A stretch of DNA of 64,000 bases from an uncultured Collinsella sp. GTDB lineage: Bacteria > Actinomycetota > Coriobacteriia > Coriobacteriales > Coriobacteriaceae. The notes beneath the pieces are model-generated. The model was not told the DNA's origin and did no database searches. It was given only the letters and a program-made list of their open reading frames with translations. The DNA is taken from contig CABUDS010000005.1 of assembly GCA_902490405.1 (NCBI GenBank), positions 1 through 64,000 of the forward strand, written 5' to 3'. Position 1 is the stretch's first letter. Every line of letters begins with the position of its first letter. The position numbers and the translations under genes were made by a program. This document shows positions 19,449 through 27,526 of this stretch, piece after piece.

Positions 19449-20285
19449 TTAGGACTCTTTGTTGGCGTAGATAAACCAGTAGCCCAGCGCCACGATCAGG
19501 GCGCCACCCACGATATTGCCCAGCGTGGCGACCGTAAGGTTGAGCGCCAACCCGGCAGCGTTGAGGGCATCGGCGCCAGCGACATCGGCTCCATAGCCGC
19601 AGGAGTGCATCAAAATACCCATGGGCAAAAAGTACATGTTGGCGACGCAGTGCTCAAAACCGCAGGCCACAAAGGCAGCGATGGGCAGCAAAATGCCCAC
19701 GACCTTGTCGACCACGGTCTTGCCGGCAGTGCCGATCCATACGGCCAGGCAGACAAAGATGTTGCACAAAATGCCGCGGAAGAAGATGGTAACGGCGTCG
19801 ATCGCAACCTTACCGGCGGCGACGCTCACCATGGTATTGGCGACGGCCTCGCCGTTGAGCTTATAAATAGCTGCCATGTAAATCAAAAAGACAACGAACA
19901 GGGCGCCGGCAAAGTTGCCGATCCACACAACAGCCCAAGCCTTGAACATCTGGACGAGCGTAATCTTTTTGCTCTTAAGCGCGCATACCATAAGCGAGTT
20001 ACCGGTAAACAGCTCCGCGCCGCAAATGAGCACGAGCACCAGTCCCAGGCAAAAAGCAAGACCGCCCACGAAGCGCTGGGCGCCCCAGCCAAGCGTGGGA
20101 TCGCTCAGAAAGACCGTGAAGAACAGGCCGCCGAAGGCGATAAACGCTCCGGCGAACATGGCGAGCAAAAAGGCCTTCGAGACCGGCAGGTTGGCCTTGG
20201 TAACGCCGGCAGCCTCGGTCTTCGCCTCGATCGCGGCGGGCGCCAGACAATCGGGGGTGGGGTATTCTGCCTTACTCTGTGCCAT
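19449..20285 (-). CDS. Formate/nitrite transporter family channel (FocA/FdhC-like)
   Basis: A pentameric inner-membrane channel of about 278 residues with six predicted transmembrane helices. Family signatures include GLVLVLICGAELFTGN (FNT signature 1) and VWIGNFAGALF. The central-pore histidine region reads GFEHCVANMYFLPMGIL. Lying directly upstream of selA suggests a link with selenocysteine formate dehydrogenase, which is not in this window. The ATG at 20285 is chosen; a GTG three codons upstream is equally possible. FocA, NirC and FdhC subtypes cannot be separated here. Confidence 0.88.
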   Translation of the reverse strand: MAQSKAEYPTPDCLAPAAIEAKTEAAGVTKANLPVSKAFLLAMFAGAFIAFGGLFFTVFLSDPTLGWGAQRFVGGLAFCLGLVLVLICGAELFTGNSLMVCALKSKKITLVQMFKAWAVVWIGNFAGALFVVFLIYMAAIYKLNGEAVANTMVSVAAGKVAIDAVTIFFRGILCNIFVCLAVWIGTAGKTVVDKVVGILLPIAAFVACGFEHCVANMYFLPMGILMHSCGYGADVAGADALNAAGLALNLTVATLGNIVGGALIVALGYWFIYANKES

Positions 20286-20400
20286 GGCAATCACTACTTT
20301 CTTACGATATGGGACAAGCGTTGCTCATGAACATGTCCCGCTGGGGTGGACAAAAACAAAACAGGCCAGAAGTAAACGTACCTCTGACCTGTAAATAGCA

Positions 20401-20474
20401 TGGAGCGGGCGACGGGAATCGAACCCGCGTCATCAGCTTGGAAGGCTGGGGTTCTACCATTGAACTACGCCCGC
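20401..20474 (-). tRNA. tRNA-Gly (anticodon UCC)
   Basis: 74 bases with encoded CCA; acceptor GCGGGCG/CGCCCGC, anticodon loop CTTCCAA, T loop TTCGATT. Six bases separate it from tRNA-Pro upstream, so both should share a transcript. Confidence 0.95.
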
Positions 20475-20480
20475 AAGATA

Positions 20481-20557
20481 TGGTCGGGACGACAGGATTT
20501 GAACCTGCGACATCCTGCTCCCAAAGCAGGCGCGCTACCAAACTGCGCCACGTCCCG
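20481..20557 (-). tRNA. tRNA-Pro (anticodon UGG)
   Basis: 77 bases with encoded CCA; acceptor CGGGACG/CGTCCCG, anticodon loop TTTGGGA, T loop TTCAAAT. Tandem with tRNA-Gly. Confidence 0.95.
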
Positions 20558-20648
20558 AAGGTGTTGAGCAGCTAAGGTCTAAACCTTGCGTGTCCCAAAG
20601 CGAAGGAAATTATAGGGGAGACTCCCCGCCTGTGCAAGCATTGATGCC

Positions 20649-22007
20649 TTAGCTCCTCGAATGTGCGACAAAACGACTATGGAGCAGACCGATCACAAAT
20701 GCCACCACGGCAACCGGCGCCCACGCGGCACCGATATCCGCCAGCGGCAGCGCATCGAACGGCAACCACGCGCCCGCAAAGAATGCGTCGCGGACCGAGG
20801 TGATCACGCTCTGCACCGCGACCACACCGCCAACCCAGACCCACACCTGCGGATGAGCGTCGCAAAAGCCGTGCACCAGGCCCATCAGTACCAGCACGAT
20901 GGCAACGGGATACAAGGCGTTGAGCATAGGCACCGAGAACATGAGGATCACGTCGAGACCCACGTTGGAGAGCACGCACGAAAACGCTGCGAACACAAAG
21001 GCGAGAACCGCAAAGGGGCGGCGCATGGCCTCCTCAGAGGCCTCCGCTCCCCCTTCGACCACATACGTCTCGCAGAAGTAACGCGAGCAGCAGCTGATGA
21101 GGCCGATGCACACGTTCATGCAGGCGAGGAAGAAGATGGCGAAGACCACGACCGTGCCGGCAAGCCCAAAATGCATGGAGGCCGAACGGGCGAGGATGGC
21201 GGCGCCGTTGGTAGCGTCGGGCATCACGGTGCCGAGCTGCATACCGGCAAGGCCCAAGCCGCAGTAGATGATGGCCATGAGTACGCCGGCGATCACACCG
21301 GAACGCGAAATCTCGAAGGCCACGCGCTTGTCATCGGTAACACCCAACTCGTGGATGGTCTCGGCGATGATGATGCCAAAGGCGAGCGACGCGAGCAGGT
21401 CCATGGTCTGATAGCCAGTCAGAAAGCCCTGCACGGCAGCGCCTGCATCGTAGGGGGCCTGCGGCGCGGCAGCGGGACCCAGCGGCGAGATCACGGCAGC
21501 ACCAACGACCAGCACGATGAGCGCAATGAGCGCGGGGCCCGTAATGCGGCCGAGCACGTGTGTGATGACGCCCGGGCGCAGCGTGAGCGCAAACGCGACG
21601 ACAAAGAAGCCGACGGCAAACACCAGGCGCGCCGTGCCGAGCGAGACGCCCTCGGGCAACAGCGGCACCAGCATCTCGAAGGCCGTGGAGCTCGTGCGCG
21701 GAATAGCCAGGCACGGGCCGATGGCCAGATACACCGCCGCAACGAAGAATTCGCCGAACTTGGGGTGCACGCGGCCAGCAAGCTCGCGCGCCGTTCCGGC
21801 AAGCGCCACGGCGATAAAGCCCATAACAGGCAGACCGATAGCGGCAATCAAAAAGCCGATCATGGCAACCGGCGTGGCAGAACCTGCCTGCAGCGCCAGC
21901 AGCGGCGGAATAATGAGGTTACCGGCGCCAAAGAGCATCGAGAACAACGCAATGCCGACGGTAACGACATGGTCGGAGCGCAAACCACGCGGGGCGGATG
22001 AGGCCAT
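20649..22007 (-). CDS. brnQ: Branched-chain amino acid transporter, BrnQ/LIVCS family
   Basis: Sodium- or proton-coupled importer of Leu, Ile and Val with about twelve predicted membrane helices over 452 residues. The N-terminal segment GIALFSMLFGAGNLIIPP is the family hallmark (FGAGNLIFPP in relatives). The ATG at 22007 is preceded by AAAGGTG; the extension to 22064 covers the cysteine desulfurase terminator and is rejected. Separate transcription unit between the csd terminator and the tRNA pair. Confidence 0.9.
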   Translation of the reverse strand: MASSAPRGLRSDHVVTVGIALFSMLFGAGNLIIPPLLALQAGSATPVAMIGFLIAAIGLPVMGFIAVALAGTARELAGRVHPKFGEFFVAAVYLAIGPCLAIPRTSSTAFEMLVPLLPEGVSLGTARLVFAVGFFVVAFALTLRPGVITHVLGRITGPALIALIVLVVGAAVISPLGPAAAPQAPYDAGAAVQGFLTGYQTMDLLASLAFGIIIAETIHELGVTDDKRVAFEISRSGVIAGVLMAIIYCGLGLAGMQLGTVMPDATNGAAILARSASMHFGLAGTVVVFAIFFLACMNVCIGLISCCSRYFCETYVVEGGAEASEEAMRRPFAVLAFVFAAFSCVLSNVGLDVILMFSVPMLNALYPVAIVLVLMGLVHGFCDAHPQVWVWVGGVVAVQSVITSVRDAFFAGAWLPFDALPLADIGAAWAPVAVVAFVIGLLHSRFVAHSRS

Positions 22008-22035
22008 AGGCACACCTTTCGGGTCGAAACAAAAA

Positions 22036-22061
22036 CGGGACGGGCAAAAACACTCGTCCCG
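22036..22061 (-). terminator. Intrinsic terminator of the csd-DUF3343-yedF-selD group
   Basis: Stem CGGGACG/CGTCCCG with a 12-base loop and TTTTTG following on the minus strand, 15 bases after the cysteine desulfurase stop codon. Confidence 0.8.
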
Positions 22062-22075
22062 CAAGTATATACGCT

Positions 22076-23215
22076 TTAGCAGGCTAAATCGCGCAAAGCG
22101 TCAATCGCGATGTCGACTTCCTTATCCGTGTTGAAATACCCAAACGAGAAGCGGACGACACCCTGGCGCTCGGTCCCCAGCGCACGGTGCATGAGCGGAG
22201 CGCAATGGGCACCGGGGCGCGTCGCAATCCCCCACCCTTGCATGAGCGCGTCCGAGATCTCGGCAGAGTCGATATCACCCACGTTGAGTGAAACGATCGC
22301 CGAGCGCACGGGCTGGTCAAAGGCACCGTAGAGCTTGATCTCCGGGATTTCGCGCACGCCAGCGAGAAAGCGATCCGCCAGTGCTCGCTCATGCGCCGCA
22401 ATCGCCTCGACCCCACCTTGGGCCTCGATAAAGTCGAGGCCGGCAGAAAGGCCGGCGACACCGTGGCCGTTGAGCGTGCCCGCCTCCAGGCGCGTGGGCC
22501 ACTCCATGGGCTGTAACGCATCGAAGCTGTGCACGCCCGTGCCGCCCATGGCCCAGGGCGCCACGTCGACGCCCTCCGCCACGGCCAGACCGCCGGTGCC
22601 CTGCGGGCCCATGAGCCCCTTGTGGCCGGTAAAGCACACCACGTCGAGCCCCATGGCCTGCATATCGATATGCGCCGTACCGGCAGACTGCGAGGCATCG
22701 ACGATCACAAGCGCACCCGCGGCATGTGCCAAGGCCGCCACGCGCGCAATGTCGACCGCGTTGCCGGTCACATTGGAGGCGTGCGTCACCACCACGGCAC
22801 GTGTGCCCGGCGTCACCAGCCGCTCAAGCTCTTCGTAGTCGAGCGCACCGTTCGCGTCGCAGCCCGCATGCTCAACGGTCACGCCCTGCTCTGCCGCCAG
22901 GCGGTTGAGCGGACGCAACACGGAGTTGTGCTCGAGCACCGTCGTGACCACGCGTTCGCCGCGACGCACCACGCCATTGATGGCGGTGTTGAGCGCGGCC
23001 GTGGAATTAGGCGTAAGGCACACATGGTCCGCCCTCGGGCAGCCCAGCAAGCGCGCAAGCTTGGCGCGGCAGCCGTGAATCGTGCGCGCCGCGTCGAGCG
23101 CGCCCGACGTGGCACCGCGCCCGGCATTGCCGAGCGAACACATCGCCTGCGCCACGGCATCGATGACCGTCTGCGGCTTGTGCATGGTCGTCGCCGCGTT
23201 ATCCAGATAGATCAT
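22076..23215 (-). CDS. Cysteine desulfurase family aminotransferase (EF2568-type, selenium-associated)
   Basis: A class V PLP aminotransferase of 379 residues that should release sulfur or selenium from cysteine or selenocysteine. The N terminus MIYLDNAATT is typical of NifS/SufS/CsdA proteins, and the PLP lysine lies in CFTGHKGLMGPQG. The catalytic Cys loop reads RPGAHCAPLMHRALG near the C terminus. The ATG overlaps the DUF3343 stop (ATGA), which couples the two. Proteins of this subtype occur beside selD and yedF in genomes with selenium-dependent Mo hydroxylases, so selenium delivery is the likely role; a SufS-like role in Fe-S assembly is less likely here. Confidence 0.85.
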   Translation of the reverse strand: MIYLDNAATTMHKPQTVIDAVAQAMCSLGNAGRGATSGALDAARTIHGCRAKLARLLGCPRADHVCLTPNSTAALNTAINGVVRRGERVVTTVLEHNSVLRPLNRLAAEQGVTVEHAGCDANGALDYEELERLVTPGTRAVVVTHASNVTGNAVDIARVAALAHAAGALVIVDASQSAGTAHIDMQAMGLDVVCFTGHKGLMGPQGTGGLAVAEGVDVAPWAMGGTGVHSFDALQPMEWPTRLEAGTLNGHGVAGLSAGLDFIEAQGGVEAIAAHERALADRFLAGVREIPEIKLYGAFDQPVRSAIVSLNVGDIDSAEISDALMQGWGIATRPGAHCAPLMHRALGTERQGVVRFSFGYFNTDKEVDIAIDALRDLAC

Positions 23216-23463
23216 CGCACGACCTCCCACATATCAATCACGGTATAGCCCTCAATGGGAACGCCCGCCGCGGCGAGCTCGCCGCGCAGCAGCTCCTCAT
23301 CGGCAGGCAACGCTTTCCACGCCAGGCCACAGCCGGCAGCGACCTCCCCGGGCACGGGAATCGTTCGCCCGGGAAGGCCGCGCTCGATGCACAGAGACTC
23401 GCAACCCATGGCGGCCGCCGTGGTGGGAAACGTGATGACAAGCGCCGGGCGTTTCTCCCTCAT
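23212..23463 (-). CDS. DUF3343 protein, putative Se/S carrier-like
   Basis: An 83-residue cytoplasmic protein with conserved Cys in AAAMGCES and AGCGLAWK, fitting the small family recently labelled as putative selenium/sulfur carriers. GGAG lies before the ATG at 23463. It overlaps the downstream cysteine desulfurase by four bases and lies 19 bases after yedF, so it is an integral part of the selD-yedF-DUF3343-csd group. A plausible role is accepting persulfide or perselenide from the desulfurase; this is inference from context. Confidence 0.8.
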   Translation of the reverse strand: MREKRPALVITFPTTAAAMGCESLCIERGLPGRTIPVPGEVAAGCGLAWKALPADEELLRGELAAAGVPIEGYTVIDMWEVVR

Positions 23464-23482
23464 GGCAACTCCAACCAATACG

Positions 23483-24109
23483 CTACGGGCGCACGACGCG
23501 CACGGCCTGCTCCATCTTCTCCACGATCACGTACATGTTGGTGACCTCGCCCACCGCAAGCTGGTCTTTAATGCCAAAGTGATCCAGGCAGGTACCGCAG
23601 GTGAGAATCTCGACGCCCTGCTCAGCCAGCCCCTTCAGGTCGTCGAGCACCGGAGAGCCCTCGACGGTCAGCTTGGCGCCGCCGTTATAGAACAGCATGG
23701 TCGCGGGCAGCTCCTCCTGCTGCATCACGGCAAAAATGAAGGCCTTCATGAGCTTGTGGCCCAGCTCGTCGTCGCCGCGGCCCATGCAGTCGGTGTAGAC
23801 GGAAATGACGAGCTTGCCCTTGCCGGCGCTGGCGTCGCAAAAAGCGGCACCGTCCTGCTCGGGGTCCGCAACTGCCACGGCACCGGCGGTCGCGACAATC
23901 ACGTGCCACTCGGCGTCCGAGATCTTCTCGACCGAGGCCGTGCAACCCTTCTCCTGCGCCATCTTGGAGATGTTCTTGACGGCCGTCTCGTTGTCGACCG
24001 AGGTCACGACAGTGCCCTCGCCATCGAGCTGCTTGAGGGCCTTGAGCGTCTTGACGACGGGCAGCGGGCAGGCATCGCCCATGGCATTGACTTCAATCTT
24101 GGTAGACAT
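23483..24109 (-). CDS. yedF: Sulfurtransferase-like selenium metabolism protein YedF
   Basis: 208 residues. The N-terminal TusA/SirA-like domain carries the signature ACPLPVVKT with its redox Cys. The C-terminal domain (about 95-208) is DsrE/DsrF-like, with CGTCLDHFGI. Proteins of this two-domain type cluster with selD in genomes with selenium-dependent Mo hydroxylases. The start ATG has AAAGGATG upstream. It lies 60 bases downstream of selD and 19 bases upstream of DUF3343 on the same strand. Confidence 0.92.
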   Translation of the reverse strand: MSTKIEVNAMGDACPLPVVKTLKALKQLDGEGTVVTSVDNETAVKNISKMAQEKGCTASVEKISDAEWHVIVATAGAVAVADPEQDGAAFCDASAGKGKLVISVYTDCMGRGDDELGHKLMKAFIFAVMQQEELPATMLFYNGGAKLTVEGSPVLDDLKGLAEQGVEILTCGTCLDHFGIKDQLAVGEVTNMYVIVEKMEQAVRVVRP

Positions 24110-24169
24110 AGCTACATCCTTTCAAAAGGGACCGCCCAGAACAGTAGGCAGTCGCACAAACGGTTTTCT

Positions 24170-25219
24170 TTAATGCACAACGCGAACAGCAGGACCGCCC
24201 GGCTCCGCCTCGCACACGCGCCCGACGACGGCGGCGATACGTCCCTCGGCATGTAGACGGCGCGCAAGCTCATCCACATCGGCAGCAGGCGCCGCGATGA
24301 GCAGGCCGCCCGAGGTCTGCGGATCGTACAGCGCATCCAGCATTCCCGGCTCCAGGTCATCGTCGGCCGCCACGCGCGGGCCAAAGAAATCCTGGTTGCG
24401 GTAGGCGCCGGCAGGGATAATGCCCAGACGCGCCATATTGAGCACCTGGTCAAAGAGCGGCACCGCCCCCGACGCGAGCTCAATCTGCACGCCCGAGCCC
24501 TCGGCCATCTCGCACGCATGCCCGATCAGGCCAAAGCCCGTGACATCGGTGCAGCCGTGAAGCTCGAGTCCCTCGGCCAGGCGAATCGGGGCCTCGTTGA
24601 GGGTGCGCATCGAGTCAAACATGGCTGCGGCCTCGTCCTGCTCGATGAGCACGCCCTTAATGGCCGTGGTGATAATGCCCGAGCCGATCGCCTTGGTCAG
24701 CAGTAGGACATCGCCCACGCGCGCACCGCTGTTGGCGAGCATGCGGTCGAGCGCGACAAAGCCACTCACGGACAGGCCGTACTTGGGCTCGTCGTCGTTG
24801 ATGGTGTGGCCGCCCGCGATGGTGCAGCCAGCCTCGACGCACTTGTCGGCGCCACCCGCCAGAATCTCACCTGCGACCTCGACGCCCAGGCAACTGGGAA
24901 TGCACAGCAGGTTCATGGCATGGCTCGGTCGTCCACCCATGGCATAAATGTCCGACAGCGAGTTGGCCGCCGCGATCTGACCAAACAGGAACGGGTCGTC
25001 GACCATCGGCGGGAAGAAGTCGACGGACTGCACGAGGCCCAGGTTTTCGCCAACACGAAAAACACTCGCATCGTCGGAGGTATCGAACCCCACGAGCAGG
25101 TTGTCGTTATGCACATTGGGTAAGTCGCCCAGGACCTGGGCGAGGGCTCCAGGAGCCAACTTAGCGGCTCAACCGCTCGCGGCAGTCATAGACGTGAGCT
25201 TAATCTGATCGTCAGCCAT
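24170..25219 (-). CDS. selD: Selenide, water dikinase SelD, itself a selenoprotein (Sec17)
   Basis: Makes selenophosphate from selenide and ATP. Read from the ATG at 25219 (AGGAGG six bases upstream) the protein begins MADDQIKLTSMTAASG, then an in-frame TGA at 25169-25171, then AAKLAPGAL. That is exactly where SelD enzymes carry their catalytic Cys or Sec (the GUAAK context). Downstream are the ATP-binding GFDTSDDASVF, SDIYAMGG and AGGHTI motifs. Taking TGA as selenocysteine gives 349 residues, the normal size. A start at TTG 25159, after the TGA, would remove the catalytic residue. A strong hairpin follows the TGA (see 25120-25165). selA, selB and selC in the same window can decode it. Confidence 0.95.
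25120..25165 (-). promoter_or_regulatory. Candidate bacterial SECIS element of selD
   Basis: Starting a few bases after the UGA, the minus strand holds TAAGT ... ACTTA enclosing a tight hairpin GCCCA-GGTCC-TGGGC at 25127-25141. The apical loop AGGTCCT resembles the AGGUCU loop of the E. coli fdhF SECIS. The loop lies about 31 bases past the UGA, within the range reported for bacterial SECIS elements. The fold was drawn by eye. Confidence 0.6.
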
Positions 25220-25289
25220 CGATACCTCCTCTCATCGGTCAATCATTTCCTCCCAGTATACGCATGAATGCAGGCCCACGGCCGATGCA

Positions 25290-26054
25290 TTAATCGAGCG
25301 CCTGTGCGCGAATCGCCGCGCCGATGGCACCGGCAAAGCGAGCCTGGGGCGAGGTGGTCACCGGCGACCCCAGCAGCTCGCCCAACCGCTCCACCACGAA
25401 GGCGTTCTCGCACAGGCCACCGGTCAGGTAGTACGGGGCGCCCGCGGCCTGCCCGGCCATGGTCGCCACGCGCGAGACCACGCTGTCGATCACGCCACGT
25501 GCGATGTTCTCGCGCGGCTCACCGCGACCGATCAGGCTAATGACCTCACTTTCGGCAAACACCGTGCACATGCTGGAAATCTTGGTAGGCTCGCCGGAAC
25601 GCGCCAGGTCGGCCATCTGCTGTTGAGAAATACCTAGGCGGTCGGCCATGATCTCCAAAAAGCGCCCCGTGCCGGCAGCGCACTTGTCGTTCATGGCAAA
25701 CTTGGCCACGCGGCCATTTTTAAGCTGAATGACCTTGGTGTCCTGGCCGCCCACGTCAATCACCGTGCCGCGATCGCCAAACAGACGCACGGCACCGGCG
25801 CCGTGGCAGGTAATCTCGGTCACAACCTTGTGGGCGTATGGCACAGCCACGCGCCCGTAACCCGTGGCCACCACACGCGCAGAATCGGATGCAACGTCAA
25901 AGCCCGCCGCCGCGAGCGCCTCGCGCAACCTATCGGCGGCATCGACCGAGGAGAACCCGGTTGGCTGCACGCACGTCCACGCCACCGAACCCTCACCATC
26001 GACCACAGCAGCCTTAGCCGCCGTAGACCCGATATCGACCCCGATCCCTATCAT
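25290..26054 (-). CDS. Acyl-CoA dehydratase activase/double-cubane protein reductase (HgdC/YjiL-like)
   Basis: 254-residue ASKHA-fold ATPase that injects low-potential electrons into a partner dehydratase or double-cubane protein. The N-terminal phosphate loop is GIGVDIGSTAAKAA. The bridging 4Fe-4S cluster cysteines of the homodimer are probably in KCAAGTGRFLEIM and SSMCTVFAESEV; the ATP site includes DVGGQDTK. AGGAGAG precedes the ATG at 26054. It lies after the two HgdB-like genes and before selD on the same strand; element B copy 1 fills the gap to the upstream gene. Confidence 0.88.
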   Translation of the reverse strand: MIGIGVDIGSTAAKAAVVDGEGSVAWTCVQPTGFSSVDAADRLREALAAAGFDVASDSARVVATGYGRVAVPYAHKVVTEITCHGAGAVRLFGDRGTVIDVGGQDTKVIQLKNGRVAKFAMNDKCAAGTGRFLEIMADRLGISQQQMADLARSGEPTKISSMCTVFAESEVISLIGRGEPRENIARGVIDSVVSRVATMAGQAAGAPYYLTGGLCENAFVVERLGELLGSPVTTSPQARFAGAIGAAIRAQALD

Positions 26055-26106
26055 GGCTCTCTCCTAATCCAAACATCAAAGACAGCGGCGCGTTCAGGCG
26101 CCTTAG

Positions 26107-26214
26107 CTCTAGGTTTCTCAGGTGCCGGAGGTTGCCCCGAAAGAGGAGCGCGGCGTACTTTGGTACGCAAGCGACGGTTTGAGGGGCAAGATCCGGTGCC
26201 TGAGGAAGCTAGAG
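26107..26214. repeat. Structured palindromic element, family B copy 1
   Basis: Outer arms 26107-26129 and 26192-26214 pair over about 20 of 23 positions and include the stop codon of the upstream gene. The inner stem TTGCCCC/GGGGCAA encloses GAAAGAGGAG on one side and GACGGTTTGA on the other, then an apical hairpin GCGTAC/GTACGC. GAT follows the inner stem. Copies with the same core lie at 27411-27510 and 42866-42964. Confidence 0.85.
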
Positions 26215-27372
26215 GGTTTCGATGAAGGCGGCGATGCGGGTCTCAATCTGGCCCATGTCGCCGTTGCTGTAATCGGTCTCGATCTTCATGTACGGAATGC
26301 CCGCACCCTCGACAGCCTCCTGCATGCGCGCACTCTCCACATTAAAGGTGTGGCAAGCCTGGAGCACGTTTTCGACCACGCCATCGACGTGATACTTCTC
26401 GCACATGGCCAGTGTATTTTCCATACGACCGTCGTTGGGCGTCATGACCGAGCAGTTGATGTCCAGGTATCGGTCGGCGATGGCGCGCAGGATATCGGGA
26501 GCCTCCGGGTCGATCATCATGGCCGCCGTACGCTCGCCCGAGCAGTCGTCCATGCACACGACCACGCCGCCGTTGGACTCGATGGTGCGGCCGATCTTGT
26601 TAATCACGCCGCCCACCGGGCAGCCGGTAATCAGAATGCGCTTGGCATCCGCCGCAACCGGGCGCTCGCCCGCGTCGTAGGCCTCGCGCAGCTTGACAAC
26701 CTTTTGCTCCAGCTGCTGCGTATAGGCCTCGATATCAAAGCTGAACGTACCGGCAAACATGGTGCTCATCAGGTCGACGCCGCTCATGGCCGCAGGCTGG
26801 TTGGCCTGGAGGGCAAACATCTCGAGTTGCGCCGCACGCAGACGGTTGCGGCGTCGGACGGCAGCACGTAGGTCATCGTCGGTAATCGTGATGCCGTAGA
26901 AGCCCTCGAGTTCCTCCTTGAGCAGACGGCACTCCTCGTACCAGCCCTCGCGCTCGTAGGCGCGGTCACGACCCTGCGGAAGATGCAGAATGTGCGTGCG
27001 CTTAAGCTCGTTGAGTAGCTCGTACATCTTCTTCTTGCCGTCGCAGGTGGTCTCGCCGATGATCATGTCGCTAAAGTACGTAAACGGGCACTTTTGCGAA
27101 TAGGCAAAACCATACGTCGACTTGATGAGCGGGCAGAGGTTTGCCGGCAGCACCTTCTCGGCCTCGGGAATCACCTCGTCGGACGTGCCGCACAGCGCCA
27201 CGCTCGCAGCCCCCGCGGCATCGATAATCTCGAGCGGCGTGTAGCTGCACAAAAAGCCGACCAGGCGATTACCCGCCTGCTTGTAATCCTTAACGCGAAT
27301 AAACGCCGCCTTGCGTTGCTCGTTGAACTCCTCAAACGTGCGCGGCAACGGCTGTTCAATATTTTCCGACAT
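26209..27372 (-). CDS. 2-hydroxyacyl-CoA dehydratase family protein (double-cubane cluster protein-like), paralog 1
   Basis: 387 residues of the HgdB/BcrB/YjiM family. Clustered cysteines in [30 protein letters not shown] and DDCSGER suit iron-sulfur ligation. Single-gene members paired with an activase, as here, include the double-cubane cluster proteins, which reduce small molecules; a true 2-hydroxyacyl-CoA dehydratase would normally need two different subunits plus CoA-transfer genes, absent here. The ATG at 27372 is preceded by AAGGAG; the longer reading to 27732 would run through element B copy 2 into the neighbouring gene. Substrate unknown. Confidence 0.82.
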   Translation of the reverse strand: MSENIEQPLPRTFEEFNEQRKAAFIRVKDYKQAGNRLVGFLCSYTPLEIIDAAGAASVALCGTSDEVIPEAEKVLPANLCPLIKSTYGFAYSQKCPFTYFSDMIIGETTCDGKKKMYELLNELKRTHILHLPQGRDRAYEREGWYEECRLLKEELEGFYGITITDDDLRAAVRRRNRLRAAQLEMFALQANQPAAMSGVDLMSTMFAGTFSFDIEAYTQQLEQKVVKLREAYDAGERPVAADAKRILITGCPVGGVINKIGRTIESNGGVVVCMDDCSGERTAAMMIDPEAPDILRAIADRYLDINCSVMTPNDGRMENTLAMCEKYHVDGVVENVLQACHTFNVESARMQEAVEGAGIPYMKIETDYSNGDMGQIETRIAAFIETL

Positions 27373-27410
27373 ATAACTCCTTAACAAACCTTTTAACCGA
27401 CCAAGGAGAC

Positions 27411-27510
27411 GGCTTTCCCAGGTGCCCGAGGTTGCCGTGAAAGAGGAGCGCCGCGTACTTCTGATACGCAAGCGACGGTTTGACGGCAAGATCGGGCACC
27501 TGGGAAAGCC
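27411..27510. repeat. Structured palindromic element, family B copy 2
   Basis: Perfect 19-base outer arms (GGCTTTCCCAGGTGCCCGA and complement). Inner stem TTGCCGT/ACGGCAA, internal-loop words GAAAGAGGAG and GACGGTTTGA, apical stem GCGTA/TACGC, and GAT after the inner stem. It fills the gap between the two HgdB-like paralogs. The inner stem differs from copy 1 at both strands in a compensating way (CC/GG against GT/AC). Confidence 0.88.
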
Positions 27511-27526
27511 ACCGGGACGGATAGTC

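Noticed and set aside
24170..25159. selD starting at TTG 25159
   Set aside because: This start lies four codons after the in-frame UGA and would omit the catalytic residue; a strong ribosome-binding site and ATG lie upstream at 25219.
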